64,000 nucleotides of DNA from Pedobacter planticolens (GCF_014172375.1 NZ_WNXD01000002.1:620001-684000), one strand, 5' to 3'; positions 1 through 8,398 are shown, counted from the first letter of the stretch. Notes: generated by a model not told the origin, from the sequence alone. Numbers and translations: made by a program.

Positions 1-147
1 GCAACACCTACATCTCCAGCTATTCCTGCAGTTCCAAATTACGATGCAGCTGCAAAAGCATTCAATTATCGTGTTAACAATTCTGGTGTAGTAAATCCAT
101 CAGGTAATCCTTATCAGTTCCAAATCGGATTACGTTACGGATTTTAA
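1..147 (+). CDS. C-terminal end of an outer-membrane beta-barrel protein (partial)
   Basis: Only the last 48 codons lie in the window; the 5' part is outside it. The reading frame is open from base 1 and ends in TAA at 145-147. The last residues, YQFQIGLRYGF, alternate polar and hydrophobic residues and end in Phe. This is the usual last strand of an outer-membrane barrel that BAM recognises, and is common at the end of Bacteroidota TonB-dependent receptors with an N-terminal carboxypeptidase-regulatory domain. The specific family cannot be told from this fragment. A terminator hairpin follows 20 bp downstream. Confidence 0.65.
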   Translation, partial: ATPTSPAIPAVPNYDAAAKAFNYRVNNSGVVNPSGNPYQFQIGLRYGF

Positions 148-166
148 GACTTAAAAATCTACCTAT

Positions 167-206
167 AAAGGCTATCTCTAATTTCTAGAGGTAGCCTTTG
201 TTTTTT
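167..206 (+). terminator. Intrinsic terminator after the partial barrel gene
   Basis: AAAGGCTA at 167-174 pairs with TAGCCTTT at 192-199, with further pairing inside (TCTCTA / TAGAGG-like), followed by a T run at 201-206. It separates the partial gene from the amidohydrolase genes. Confidence 0.7.
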
Positions 207-295
207 AAGCCTTTTTAAATTATGTAAAATCTAGGATAGAATTTATTTAAATCTTTATTTATCAATAGATTTAAGGACTTAACAAACTAAACATT

Positions 296-3200
296 ATGAA
301 GAAAATTTTACTTGCGCTCGCGTTGGTGTTTTCTACTGCATTTTTGTTTGCGCAGCAAACTTATCCCGTTAATGGTTCTTTTGATGTTAGACCGGGATTA
401 TATGCTTTTACCAACGCAAACATTGTGGTTAACGCCAATCAAACTATTAGCAACGGCGTGTTGCTAATCAAAGACAAAACCATCCAATCGGTTGGTACAG
501 GTACTGCTATCCCAAAGGGATATATAGTGATAGACCTGAAAGGAAAATATATTTATCCTTCTTTAATTGATGCTTTTACTTCTTACGGAATTCCTGAAAC
601 ACAACGTGTTGCTGCTGGTGGTGGTTTCTTTGGCAGACAATCTGTTTTCACCTCTACTAAAAAAGGAGCTTACAGTTGGAATGAAAGTATTCGTCCAGAA
701 ACTGAGGTAAGAACCATCTTCACTATCGATACCAAAAAAGCAGATGATTTACGCAAAGCTGGATTTGGTAGTGTGAACGTAATTAACCGCGATGGTATTG
801 CTCGTGGCACATCTTCGGCTGTTACCTTAAATGATAGCAAAGAAAATGACGTGATGCTTAACGATCAAAGTGCAGCTAATTATTCATTTAATAGAGGTAC
901 ATCAACCAACGATTATCCTTCTTCATTAATGGGTTCTATCGCGTTATTGCGCCAAACTTATTTAGATGCAAGCTGGTATAAAAATCAAAAGGAAGAATAT
1001 AATATCTCCCTAGAACAATTTAATAAACAACAAACCTTACCGCAGCTTTTTGAAGCAGATGGTTGGGCAAATATTTTACGCGTTGATAAAATTGCCAAAG
1101 AGTTTGGTAAATCATACATCATTAAATCTACTGGAGATGAATATCAACGTATTGATGCGGTAAAAGCAACAGGTGCAACTTTAATTATTCCAATTAGTTT
1201 CCCTAAAGCTTTTGATGTTGAAGACCCAACCGAAGCTAGAAATTTAAGTTTAGCTCAATTAAAAGGATGGGAATTAGCGCCAACAAATCCAGGTGTGTTA
1301 GAAAAAGCAGGTGTGAAATTTGCGCTAACTACCTTTGGTTTAGAAACGCCAAAAGATTTCTGGACAAACATTCAACAAGCAATAACTAACGGTTTAACAG
1401 AAAAACAAGCTTTACAATCAGTTACAGAAATACCTGCTGCCATTTTAGGGGTTAGTGATAAAGTTGGTTCAATTGAAAAAGGTAAATTGGCTAACTTCTT
1501 AATTACATCTGATAATATTTTTAAAGCTGGAAATATCATTTTCGAAAACTGGGTACAAGGCAAACGTTTTGTAGTCAATAAAATGGATGTTACCGATTTA
1601 CGTGGAACATACAGTTTAAACATTGATGGAATTGGCTCAACTGTATTAAGAATTACAGGAACCGCAACTGCACCAATGGCTTCAATTGAGCGTTTAGGCG
1701 CTGATAGCGTTAAAGCTACTGCAACTTTTACACGTACTGGCGATTGGGTAACTATCGGTTTTAACTTAAAGAAAAATCCAGTTGGAGATGTTCGCTTAAG
1801 TGGCTATTTAACTAACGGAAATCCAGTTGCATTTAGTGGAGATGTAGTCATTAACTCTGCTCCTGCTGGTTTCTGGAACGGTACTTTTAAAGAAGCTGCC
1901 AAAGAAATGCCAAAACGTGATGAGCCTGCTAAACCAGCTATCGCGAATGGTGCACTTATTTATCCATTTATTGCATTTGGCACAGAAAAAGTTCCTACTC
2001 AAGAAGCGGTGCTATTAAAAAACGCAACAGTTTGGACTAACGAAAAAGAAGGCATTCTACAAAATGCAGATGTTCTTTTAGAAGGCGGAAAAATTAAAGC
2101 CGTTGGTAAAAATCTATCCGCAGGTGCGGCTAAAGTAATTGATGCAACTGGCAAACACATTACGGCTGGCTTAATTGATGAACATTCGCATATTGCCGGA
2201 ACTGGTGGTATTAATGAAGGTGCACAATCCGTTTCTGCAGAAGTTCGCATTGGAGATATTATTAACTCTGAAGATGTAAACATTTATCGCCAGTTGGCTG
2301 GTGGTGTTACTTCATCTCAAATCTTACATGGTTCGGCAAATCCAATCGGTGGACAATCGCAATTAATTAAATTACGTTGGGGTAAATTACCAGAAGAATT
2401 GAAATTTGCTGGCGCAGATGGTTTTATCAAATTTGCATTAGGCGAGAACGTAAAACAAAGTTCTTCATCAAATAATCAACGGTTCCCATCAACTCGTATG
2501 GGAGTTGAGCAAACATTTGTTGATGAATTTACCCGTGCTAAAGAATATGAAAAAGCATTGGCTGTTAAAGGAAATAATGTGCGTAGAGATTTAGAATTAG
2601 ATGCAATCGTAGAAATTTTAAATAACAAACGTTTCATTACTTGTCACTCTTATGTACAAAGTGAAATCAACATGTTAATTCATGTGGCCGATAGTTTAGG
2701 TTTCAAAATAAACACGTTTACGCATATTTTAGAAGGTTATAAAGTGGCTGATAAAATGAAAGCGCATGGTATTGCAGGTTCAACTTTCTCAGATTGGTGG
2801 GCTTACAAAATGGAGGTTCAAGACGCCATCCCCTACAACGGAAAAATTATGCACAACGTAGGTATTACCACTGCATTTAACTCTGATGATGCTGAAATGG
2901 CTCGTCACTTAAATCAAGAAGCTGGTAAATCTGTATTATACGGCGGTGTTTCGGAAGAAGAAGCCTTGAAATTGGTTACTTTAAATCCTGCTAAAATGTT
3001 GCACATCGATAATAAAGTTGGAAGCTTAAAAGTAGGTAAAGATGCAGACGTTGTAATTTGGTCAGCTAATCCACTTTCTATTTACGCAAAAGCAGAAAAA
3101 ACTTTTGTAGATGGTATCGCATATTGGGATATGGATCGTGATGCACAATTACAAACTACACAAAAAGCAGAAAAAGCTCGTATCATTCAAAAACTAGCAG

Positions 3201-3337
3201 CAAGCAAAAGTGCTGGCGCCAGTACACAACGTGCTTTTGGCAATAGACCTCCACGTCTTTATGCTTGCGAAAGTGAAGAAGATTATTGGGCAGAACAAAA
3301 TCAACTAGAAATGGAAGGAGCAAACAATCATGAATAA
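296..3337 (+). CDS. Exported two-domain amidohydrolase (imidazolonepropionase-like)
   Basis: This 1013-aa protein begins with a clear Sec signal peptide (MKKILLALALVFSTAFLFAQ). It holds two amidohydrolase-superfamily modules. The N-terminal one (about 30-430) has the beta-sandwich edges and the C-terminal signature (GVSDKVGSIEKGKLANFLI), but its first metal motif is lost: it reads SLIDAFTS where an HxH is expected. A beta-rich insert of about 100 residues follows (about 435-540). The C-terminal module (about 570-985) looks complete: H630-S-H632, His784 in the CHSY motif, His810 in THILEGY and D864/D865 in NSDDAE as metal or catalytic residues, then the closing GSLKVGKDADVVIW. It probably acts in the periplasm on a cyclic amide or peptide-like substrate, which cannot be named. 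It overlaps the next amidohydrolase gene by 8 bp, so the two are probably translationally coupled. Confidence 0.88.
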   Translation: MKKILLALALVFSTAFLFAQQTYPVNGSFDVRPGLYAFTNANIVVNANQTISNGVLLIKDKTIQSVGTGTAIPKGYIVIDLKGKYIYPSLIDAFTSYGIPETQRVAAGGGFFGRQSVFTSTKKGAYSWNESIRPETEVRTIFTIDTKKADDLRKAGFGSVNVINRDGIARGTSSAVTLNDSKENDVMLNDQSAANYSFNRGTSTNDYPSSLMGSIALLRQTYLDASWYKNQKEEYNISLEQFNKQQTLPQLFEADGWANILRVDKIAKEFGKSYIIKSTGDEYQRIDAVKATGATLIIPISFPKAFDVEDPTEARNLSLAQLKGWELAPTNPGVLEKAGVKFALTTFGLETPKDFWTNIQQAITNGLTEKQALQSVTEIPAAILGVSDKVGSIEKGKLANFLITSDNIFKAGNIIFENWVQGKRFVVNKMDVTDLRGTYSLNIDGIGSTVLRITGTATAPMASIERLGADSVKATATFTRTGDWVTIGFNLKKNPVGDVRLSGYLTNGNPVAFSGDVVINSAPAGFWNGTFKEAAKEMPKRDEPAKPAIANGALIYPFIAFGTEKVPTQEAVLLKNATVWTNEKEGILQNADVLLEGGKIKAVGKNLSAGAAKVIDATGKHITAGLIDEHSHIAGTGGINEGAQSVSAEVRIGDIINSEDVNIYRQLAGGVTSSQILHGSANPIGGQSQLIKLRWGKLPEELKFAGADGFIKFALGENVKQSSSSNNQRFPSTRMGVEQTFVDEFTRAKEYEKALAVKGNNVRRDLELDAIVEILNNKRFITCHSYVQSEINMLIHVADSLGFKINTFTHILEGYKVADKMKAHGIAGSTFSDWWAYKMEVQDAIPYNGKIMHNVGITTAFNSDDAEMARHLNQEAGKSVLYGGVSEEEALKLVTLNPAKMLHIDNKVGSLKVGKDADVVIWSANPLSIYAKAEKTFVDGIAYWDMDRDAQLQTTQKAEKARIIQKLAASKSAGASTQRAFGNRPPRLYACESEEDYWAEQNQLEMEGANNHE

Positions 3338-4655
3338 GTATATAAGTACAGCTATAGCTTTATTTGCATCCGTAAGTTTAACATACGGACAAGCAACTAT
3401 TTCTCCTGCAAAAGCACAATCTCAAAGAGTTATCATAATGGGCGCTACCATCCATACGGGAGATGGGAAAGTGATTGAGAACGGTTATTTAATTTTTGAT
3501 AAAGGTAAAATTACTGGAGTTGGAGATGCAACCGTTGTTAAATTAAACCTGACAGATGCTAGAATGATAACCGCAAATGGTAAACATATTTATCCAGGTT
3601 TCATTGCCCCAACAACTAATTTGGGATTAATTGAAATCGAAGCCGTAAAAGCAACCGTTGATGATGATGAATTGGGAGAAAACAACGCACACATTCGCTC
3701 CATAATTGCCTACAATACAGATTCAAAAGTAATTAACACCTTACGTAGTAATGGTATTTTAATGGCTCAAATTACACCTTCTGGTGGCACAATTTCAGGA
3801 AGTTCTTCTGTTGTACAGCTAGATGCTTGGAATTGGGAAGATGCGGCAATCAAAAAGGAAGATGCAATGCACATGACATGGCCTGTTGCCCCAAGAGGTA
3901 GAGGTGGTTTTGGTGGTGGCGGCAGACTTCCTGTTGGCACAACTGCTGTTGATCCTAACGAACGCACCAACAACGCAATAGCAGAATTAAATAAGTTTTT
4001 CTCAGAAGCTAAAGTATATACCGAAACACCTCCAGCAGTAACAAACACTCGTTTGGCTGCACTGAAAGGTGTATTTAATGGCTCAGAAAAATTATTTATC
4101 ACAGCAGATGGACAAAAAGAGATTGTAGCGGCGGTTAACTTTGCAAAGAGTTTCGGGATTACCCCAGTAATTGTTGGTGGAGATGAGGCTTATTTACTAA
4201 CTGATTTCTTAAAAGCTAACAATGTAATTGTAGTGGTTAAAAAACCTCAATCTTTACCTAATAATGTAGATGATGATGTAAATATGCCCTACAAAAATGT
4301 GGCTCGTTTAAGCAATGCCGGTGTTACAGTAGTAATTAGTTTTGATGGAGGCGATGGTTTCTGGAGACAACGTAACTTGCCTTTTATGGCAGGTACAGCA
4401 TCTGCTTGGGGAATGAGTAAAGAAGATGCCTTAAAAACAATTACCTTAAACGCAGCAAAAGCGATGGGAGTTGATAAAACTACAGGCAGTTTAGAAATAG
4501 GCAAAGATGCTACTTTCTTTATCTCAGGCGGCGATGCTTTAGATATGATTGGCAACAAAGTAGAACAAGCATTTATTCAAGGCAGAGACATCAACCTAGA
4601 TAACTTACACAAACAGTTAGATAAAAAGTATAGCGATAAATACGGAATAAAGTAA
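3330..4655 (+). CDS. Exported amidohydrolase-like protein lacking the metal-binding HxH
   Basis: This 441-aa protein has a signal peptide (MNKYISTAIALFASVSLTYG). It has the N-terminal amidohydrolase composite domain (GATIHTGDGKVIENGYLIFDKG) and the C-terminal signature KTTGSLEIGKDATFFISGG. Where an active family member has PGxIDxHxH, this one reads YPGFIAPTTNLGL, so the first two metal ligands are absent. A glycine-rich loop (RGRGGFGGGG) sits near residue 190. It starts within the last codons of the upstream two-domain amidohydrolase. A non-catalytic or regulatory partner of that enzyme is the simplest reading. A perfect 20-bp inverted repeat with a T run follows as terminator. Confidence 0.85.
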   Translation: MNKYISTAIALFASVSLTYGQATISPAKAQSQRVIIMGATIHTGDGKVIENGYLIFDKGKITGVGDATVVKLNLTDARMITANGKHIYPGFIAPTTNLGLIEIEAVKATVDDDELGENNAHIRSIIAYNTDSKVINTLRSNGILMAQITPSGGTISGSSSVVQLDAWNWEDAAIKKEDAMHMTWPVAPRGRGGFGGGGRLPVGTTAVDPNERTNNAIAELNKFFSEAKVYTETPPAVTNTRLAALKGVFNGSEKLFITADGQKEIVAAVNFAKSFGITPVIVGGDEAYLLTDFLKANNVIVVVKKPQSLPNNVDDDVNMPYKNVARLSNAGVTVVISFDGGDGFWRQRNLPFMAGTASAWGMSKEDALKTITLNAAKAMGVDKTTGSLEIGKDATFFISGGDALDMIGNKVEQAFIQGRDINLDNLHKQLDKKYSDKYGIK

Positions 4656-4675
4656 GCTTAGACTAACAAAAAATT

Positions 4676-4743
4676 AGCCGCAGATGCGCAGATTTCTTTT
4701 GATTATATTCAAATAAGAAAATCTGCGCATCTGCGGCTTTTTT
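4676..4743 (+). terminator. Perfect 20-bp inverted repeat, terminator and dispersed-repeat copy
   Basis: AGCCGCAGATGCGCAGATTT at 4676-4695 is followed by its exact reverse complement at 4719-4738 and six T residues. It can terminate the amidohydrolase transcript. The same sequence recurs at 58489-58542 and as a half copy at 21720-21733, so it also belongs to a dispersed repeat family. Confidence 0.75.
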
Positions 4744-4793
4744 ATTAAAAAATCTGATCAAGAAAATCCATAAATCCTATAAATCCTGATCCA

Positions 4794-4822
4794 CAAAAAA
4801 AGCGACCTGTACCTGGGCCGCT
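4794..4822 (-). terminator. Terminator of the tRNA-like transcription unit
   Basis: Read on the minus strand, AGCGGCC (4822-4816) pairs with GGTCGCT (4807-4801), followed by seven T residues (4800-4794). It lies 30 bp downstream of the 3' end of the tRNA-like gene at 4852-4995, in the right orientation to end that transcript. Confidence 0.65.
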
Positions 4823-4851
4823 TCCCTTAACTAACTTATTATTTATAAAAC

Positions 4852-4995
4852 TGGCTGTTGGGGAAGGAGTCGAACCTTCAAGGGGTAGTTAGCTGCAATT
4901 CAAAATTAATTTGTGGTCAACCCATAAATTGCGTTTGTCCCATAATCCCCACCACCGAGACAAGGAGGTGTGTCTGCCAATTTCACCACCCAACA
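4852..4995 (-). tRNA. Class II tRNA-like gene with GTC in the anticodon loop and a 72-nt variable region
   Basis: Read 5'-3' on the minus strand. The acceptor strands are TGTTGGG (4995-4989) and CCCAACA (4862-4856), followed by discriminator G and an encoded CCA (4854-4852). The D arm GTGAAATTGGCAGACAC resembles bacterial tRNA-Leu. The anticodon arm is CCTCC-TTGTCTC-GGTGG, with one U-U mismatch and anticodon GTC at 4961-4959. The T arm is GAAGG-TTCGACT-CCTTC with a canonical T loop. The variable region is about 72 nt, against about 12-20 in normal class II tRNAs. It can fold as GGGG/CCCC, then GCAATT/AATTGC enclosing two small hairpins. Position 37 is a pyrimidine, which is atypical. It may be a decoding tRNA, a non-decoding tRNA-like RNA, or a tRNA with an insertion. 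A related copy lies 72 bp upstream. Confidence 0.6.
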
Positions 4996-5067
4996 TTCTT
5001 TAGTACTCAGTTTGCAATTTTCAATTGGCAGTTGTGAACTGCTAACCGTTAACTGTTAATTGAGTTG

Positions 5068-5177
5068 CTGTAGGGGAAGGAGTCGAACCTTCATAGAGTG
5101 GTTGTACCGTTACCGGATTTCCCAATTTCTCCACCACCGAGACAAGGAGGTGTGTCTGCCAATTTCACCACCCTACA
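5068..5177 (-). tRNA. Second class II tRNA-like gene with GTC in the anticodon loop and a 41-nt variable region
   Basis: The acceptor strands are TGTAGGG (5177-5171) and CCCTACA (5075-5069), followed by G and then CAA, so CCA is not encoded. The D arm and anticodon arm are identical to those of the neighbour at 4852-4995, including the loop TTGTCTC (5145-5139) and the U-U mismatch; the T arm is identical too. The acceptor differs by one compensated pair (T-A for A-T), as expected under selection for pairing. The variable region is about 41 nt and folds as a stacked arm: GAG/CTC, TTG/CAA, then CCG-GTAA-CGG closed by a GNRA-type loop. It is promoter-proximal in the two-gene unit. Confidence 0.6.
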
Positions 5178-5226
5178 GAGTATAAGCAAATGATTTAAAG
5201 AACTATTTTGTTGTACTTGCTTGATA

Positions 5227-5259
5227 CAAACATAAGACAAATACCAAATATGTTGCAAA
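5227..5259 (-). promoter_or_regulatory. Promoter-like site for the tRNA-like pair
   Basis: On the minus strand TTTG (5259-5256) is separated by 21 bp from TATGTTTG (5234-5227), an exact match to the Bacteroidota -7 consensus TAnnTTTG. Transcription would begin near 5220, about 43 nt before the first tRNA-like gene. The site sits between the divergent lrp-like gene and the tRNA-like pair. Confidence 0.4.
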
Positions 5260-5332
5260 TATTTTAATCATTTTCTTGTATTTTTACGATAATTGTAATA
5301 AATTAGCAGTATCAATAAAATTTCAGAAAATT

Positions 5333-5806
5333 ATGCTCAAAAAAGAAACTCAAAATTTAGAAATTGACAACCTCGATATTCAGATTTTAACACAGTTGAT
5401 GCAAGACGCAACAAAACCTTACACAGAAATCGCAAAAGAACTCATCATTTCTGGCGGAACAGTACACGTAAGGATGAAGAAATTGGTAGATATGGGCATC
5501 ATCAAAGGTTCACATTTAATTATTGATCCTAAAAAAGCAGGATTTGATATCACTGCCTTTTTAGGTATTTACTTAGAAAAAGGTTCTTTATATAAGGATG
5601 CCGTAGAACAACTCAGCAAAATAAAAGAAGTAGTAGAACTACACTACACAACTGGCTCTTATAGTATGTTCGCTAAAATAACCTGCCGAGATACCGACCA
5701 CCTGCGTCATGTATTAAACGAAGAAATACAAGCTGTAAAAGGAATACAACGCACTGAAACACTAATCTCCTTAGAAGAAAGCATTAAAAGACAGATAGAG
5801 TTGTAG
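5333..5806 (+). CDS. Lrp/AsnC family transcriptional regulator
   Basis: This 157-aa protein has the usual length for an Lrp/AsnC regulator. An AsnC-type winged helix-turn-helix lies at about 10-65 (IDNLDIQILTQLMQDA, then YTEIAKELIISGGTVHVRMK) and a RAM ligand-binding domain at about 75-155 (AFLGIYLEKG, then VVELHYTTGSYSMFAKI). I chose ATG 5333 over the in-frame ATG at 5276 because the extra 19 residues (MYFYDNCNK...) resemble no family N-terminus and would run into the upstream regulatory region. Such proteins typically sense amino acids and bind DNA as octamers. The target is unknown; the divergent tRNA-like unit is its nearest neighbour. Confidence 0.88.
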   Translation: MLKKETQNLEIDNLDIQILTQLMQDATKPYTEIAKELIISGGTVHVRMKKLVDMGIIKGSHLIIDPKKAGFDITAFLGIYLEKGSLYKDAVEQLSKIKEVVELHYTTGSYSMFAKITCRDTDHLRHVLNEEIQAVKGIQRTETLISLEESIKRQIEL

Positions 5807-5812
5807 TATGCT

Positions 5813-5917
5813 CGTCATTGCGAGGTACGAAGCAATCTCCTCCTAAAAACAAACCAAAAAGGAGATTGCCGCGATCATTACCGATGAAAAATCGGAGAAT
5901 GATTCTCGCAAAGACGA
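5813..5917. repeat. Dispersed palindromic repeat, CGTCATTGCGAG family
   Basis: Outer arms CGTCATTGCGAG (5813-5824) and CTCGCAAAGACG (5906-5917) are inverted with one mismatch. Inner arms GCAATCTCC (5832-5840) and GGAGATTGC (5861-5869) are also inverted, and a small hairpin CCGATGAAAAATCGG lies at 5881-5895. Relatives occur at 44099-44192 and 50609-50642. Confidence 0.65.
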
Positions 5918-5962
5918 TACGCCGAGCTTAGATGTCCTTAGGTTTCTTAGGTGATTAAAAAC

Positions 5963-8248
5963 CTATTTAAACAACCCTTTTAGCTTCGCCAATTTCTCTT
6001 GCAAATCACCATCTGCTTCTTTTTTAGTTTGCTGCTGAGGTTTAGCAACAACCGGATTTGCTTTAGCCCCAAAACCCTTTGCCCCATCAACTTTCGGACT
6101 TCCCGACTTCCCGTCTTTCGGACTCCCTTCCTTCATCGATAAAGCAATTCTTTTCCTTGCCACATCAATATCAACCACCGTTACTTCAACCACCTGACTT
6201 ACTTTAACCACCTCATTCGGGTTTGCTACATATCTATTCGCCAACTGACTAGTATGCACCAACCCATCCTGATGAACACCAATATCTACAAAAGCACCAA
6301 AATTGGTAATATTAGTTACAATACCCGATAATTTCATTCCAGTTTTCAAATCTCCAATAGAATTCACGCCATCAGCAAAACTAAATGCTTCAAAAGCTTC
6401 ACGCGGATCACGACCAGGCTTAGCCAACTCCTTCACAATATCGGTTAATGTTGGCAAACCAACTTCTGTGCTTACATACCGTTGCAAATTGATTTGCTTT
6501 TGCAGCGTAACATCCTTCATCAAATCATCAACTGTACAACCTAAATCCTTTGCCATTTGGTTAACTAAAGCATAACGTTCTGGGTGTACCCCACTTCTAT
6601 CCAACACTTGTTTCGCATCGCGGATACGCAAAAAACCAGCAGCTTGCTCAAAAGCCTTATCGCCCAAACGAGCAACCTTCTTTAAACTCTCTCTGTTTTT
6701 AAACGCCCCATTCGTATTGCGATAGTTCACAATATTTTGCGCCAGCGTATCGCCCAAACCAGAAACATACGCCAACACCTGTTTCGATGCCGTATTCAAT
6801 TCAACACCCACCGCATTTACGCAACTCATCACCGTATCATCCAAACTTTGTTGCAACTTATGCTGATCAACATCGTGTTGATATTGTCCAACACCAATAG
6901 ATTTCGGGTCAATCTTCACCAACTCTGCCAATGGGTCCATCAATCTCCTACCAATAGAAACCGCCCCACGAACCGTAATATCTTGCGTCGGGAACTCTTC
7001 CCTAGCCAAAGGCGATGCCGAATAAATAGACGCACCACTTTCATTCACCATCACCACCAAAACATCAGGTATTTTTAAACCACGAACAAAAGTTTCCGTT
7101 TCTCTACCAGCAGTTCCGTTGCCAATTGCAATCGCTTCAATCGCATGTTTTTCGTACAGTTGAGTAATTTGCCAAGCCGCATCTTTTAAATTTCCTTGTC
7201 CAGTGTGTGGGTAAATTGTGGTATTAACCAACAGTTGACCTTGTTTATCTAAACAAACTACTTTACAACCCGTTCTAAAACCAGGGTCTATAGCCAATAC
7301 ATTTTTCTGTCCCATCGGCGCTGCCAACAACAACTGACGAGCATTTTCTGCAAAAACTTTAATCGCTTCTTCATCCGCCTTTTGCTTAATCGTTGCTCTT
7401 AATTCAGTTTCCATTGCAGGGCGAAGCAATCTTTTATACCCATCCGTTATCGCCAATTGTACCTGATCTGTACATGCATTGTTACTCGTAATAAACTGAT
7501 TTTCCAATAACACTAGCGCAGCCTCATCTGGCGGCAACACATCTAACTTCAAAAACCCTTCTTGCTCGCCCCTCAACATCGCCAACACCCTATGCGATGG
7601 TGCCGATTTAGCACTTTCCTCCCACTCAAAATAATCCTTATACTTAATTCCCGCTTCCTCTTTTCCTTTCACTAACACTGTTTTATACGTTGCCTTTTGC
7701 ATAAAATGGTTGCGCATTTTAGTTCTAGATTCTGCGTTTTCACTAATCAATTCAGCTATAATATCTCTAGCACCAGCTAAAGCTTCAGCCTCATTCGCTA
7801 CACCTTTCTTATCGTTAATATAACCCGCAGCCTCTTGCAATGGGTCAATTCTACTTTGCGCTAAAATGCGCAATGCCAAAGGTTCCAAACCTTTTTCTTT
7901 AGCTATCGATGCTCTGGTTTTACGCTTCGGTTTATACGGCAAATAAATATCTTCTAAAGCTGTAATTGTTTTGGCTTCATTTAGTTGTTTCTCTAAAGCA
8001 GGTGTCAATTTCTCTAACTCCGTAAGCGATTTTAAAATGGCTTCTCTACGTTTATCTAACTCCCTTAATTGTTGTGCTAAATCTCTTATGGCAGCAACTT
8101 GCACTTCATCTAAACTGCCCGTTACTTCTTTACGGTAACGCGAAATAAAAGGTACAGTTGCGCCTTCATCTAATAAGCCAAGAGTTGCGCTAACTTGTTT
8201 AATTGAAATGTTTAATGCGCTTGCAATGGGTTGAAAATGTGTATTCAT
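5963..8248 (-). CDS. tex: Tex family RNA-binding transcription accessory protein
   Basis: At 761 aa it has the usual Tex length. The order is a Tex N-terminal helical domain (1 to about 190), a YqgF/RNase H-like fold (about 320-450, NVLAIDPGFRTGCKVV), helix-hairpin-helix motifs (about 490-560, AYVSGLGDTLAQNIV) and a C-terminal S1 domain (about 645-715, GMKLSGIVTNITNFGAFVDI). A basic, Gly/Pro/Lys-rich tail follows. Tex homologues bind RNA/DNA and act on transcription complexes or stalled RNA polymerase; the exact role varies between organisms. It is monocistronic, with a dispersed repeat downstream. Confidence 0.95.
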   Translation of the reverse strand: MNTHFQPIASALNISIKQVSATLGLLDEGATVPFISRYRKEVTGSLDEVQVAAIRDLAQQLRELDKRREAILKSLTELEKLTPALEKQLNEAKTITALEDIYLPYKPKRKTRASIAKEKGLEPLALRILAQSRIDPLQEAAGYINDKKGVANEAEALAGARDIIAELISENAESRTKMRNHFMQKATYKTVLVKGKEEAGIKYKDYFEWEESAKSAPSHRVLAMLRGEQEGFLKLDVLPPDEAALVLLENQFITSNNACTDQVQLAITDGYKRLLRPAMETELRATIKQKADEEAIKVFAENARQLLLAAPMGQKNVLAIDPGFRTGCKVVCLDKQGQLLVNTTIYPHTGQGNLKDAAWQITQLYEKHAIEAIAIGNGTAGRETETFVRGLKIPDVLVVMVNESGASIYSASPLAREEFPTQDITVRGAVSIGRRLMDPLAELVKIDPKSIGVGQYQHDVDQHKLQQSLDDTVMSCVNAVGVELNTASKQVLAYVSGLGDTLAQNIVNYRNTNGAFKNRESLKKVARLGDKAFEQAAGFLRIRDAKQVLDRSGVHPERYALVNQMAKDLGCTVDDLMKDVTLQKQINLQRYVSTEVGLPTLTDIVKELAKPGRDPREAFEAFSFADGVNSIGDLKTGMKLSGIVTNITNFGAFVDIGVHQDGLVHTSQLANRYVANPNEVVKVSQVVEVTVVDIDVARKRIALSMKEGSPKDGKSGSPKVDGAKGFGAKANPVVAKPQQQTKKEADGDLQEKLAKLKGLFK

Positions 8249-8373
8249 ATGTAGTTTTAGAGGGAGCTAATTTATGGATTTAGACTAGAAAGGTTGGATA
8301 GATTTTTAAACATTTTAACCATATAGAAACATGGGTTAGATAGTTTTGAGACTGGAGGTAAAAAGCAAGGATA

Positions 8374-8398
8374 TCCTTCGACAAGCTCAGGATGACAG
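8374..8398. repeat. Short dispersed repeat TCCTTCGACAAGCTCAGGAT
   Basis: The motif TCCTTCGACAAGCTCAGGAT followed by GACAG is recognisable as an intergenic repeat that occurs in many bacterial genomes, where it is often mistranslated as ILSLSKD. TCCT and AGGA form a short hairpin. It makes a spurious ORF at 8280-8531. Confidence 0.55.

Noticed and set aside
4852-4995. Group I intron within the longer tRNA-like gene
   Set aside because: The insertion is in the variable region, only about 72 nt, with no conserved intron core.
5276-5332. Extended N-terminus of the Lrp-like regulator
   Set aside because: The added residues match no family start, and the ATG at 5333 gives the usual length.
6737-7078. 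113-codon antisense ORF in tex
   Set aside because: Shadow of the conserved YqgF/HhH region of tex; Arg/Ile/His-rich without a motif.
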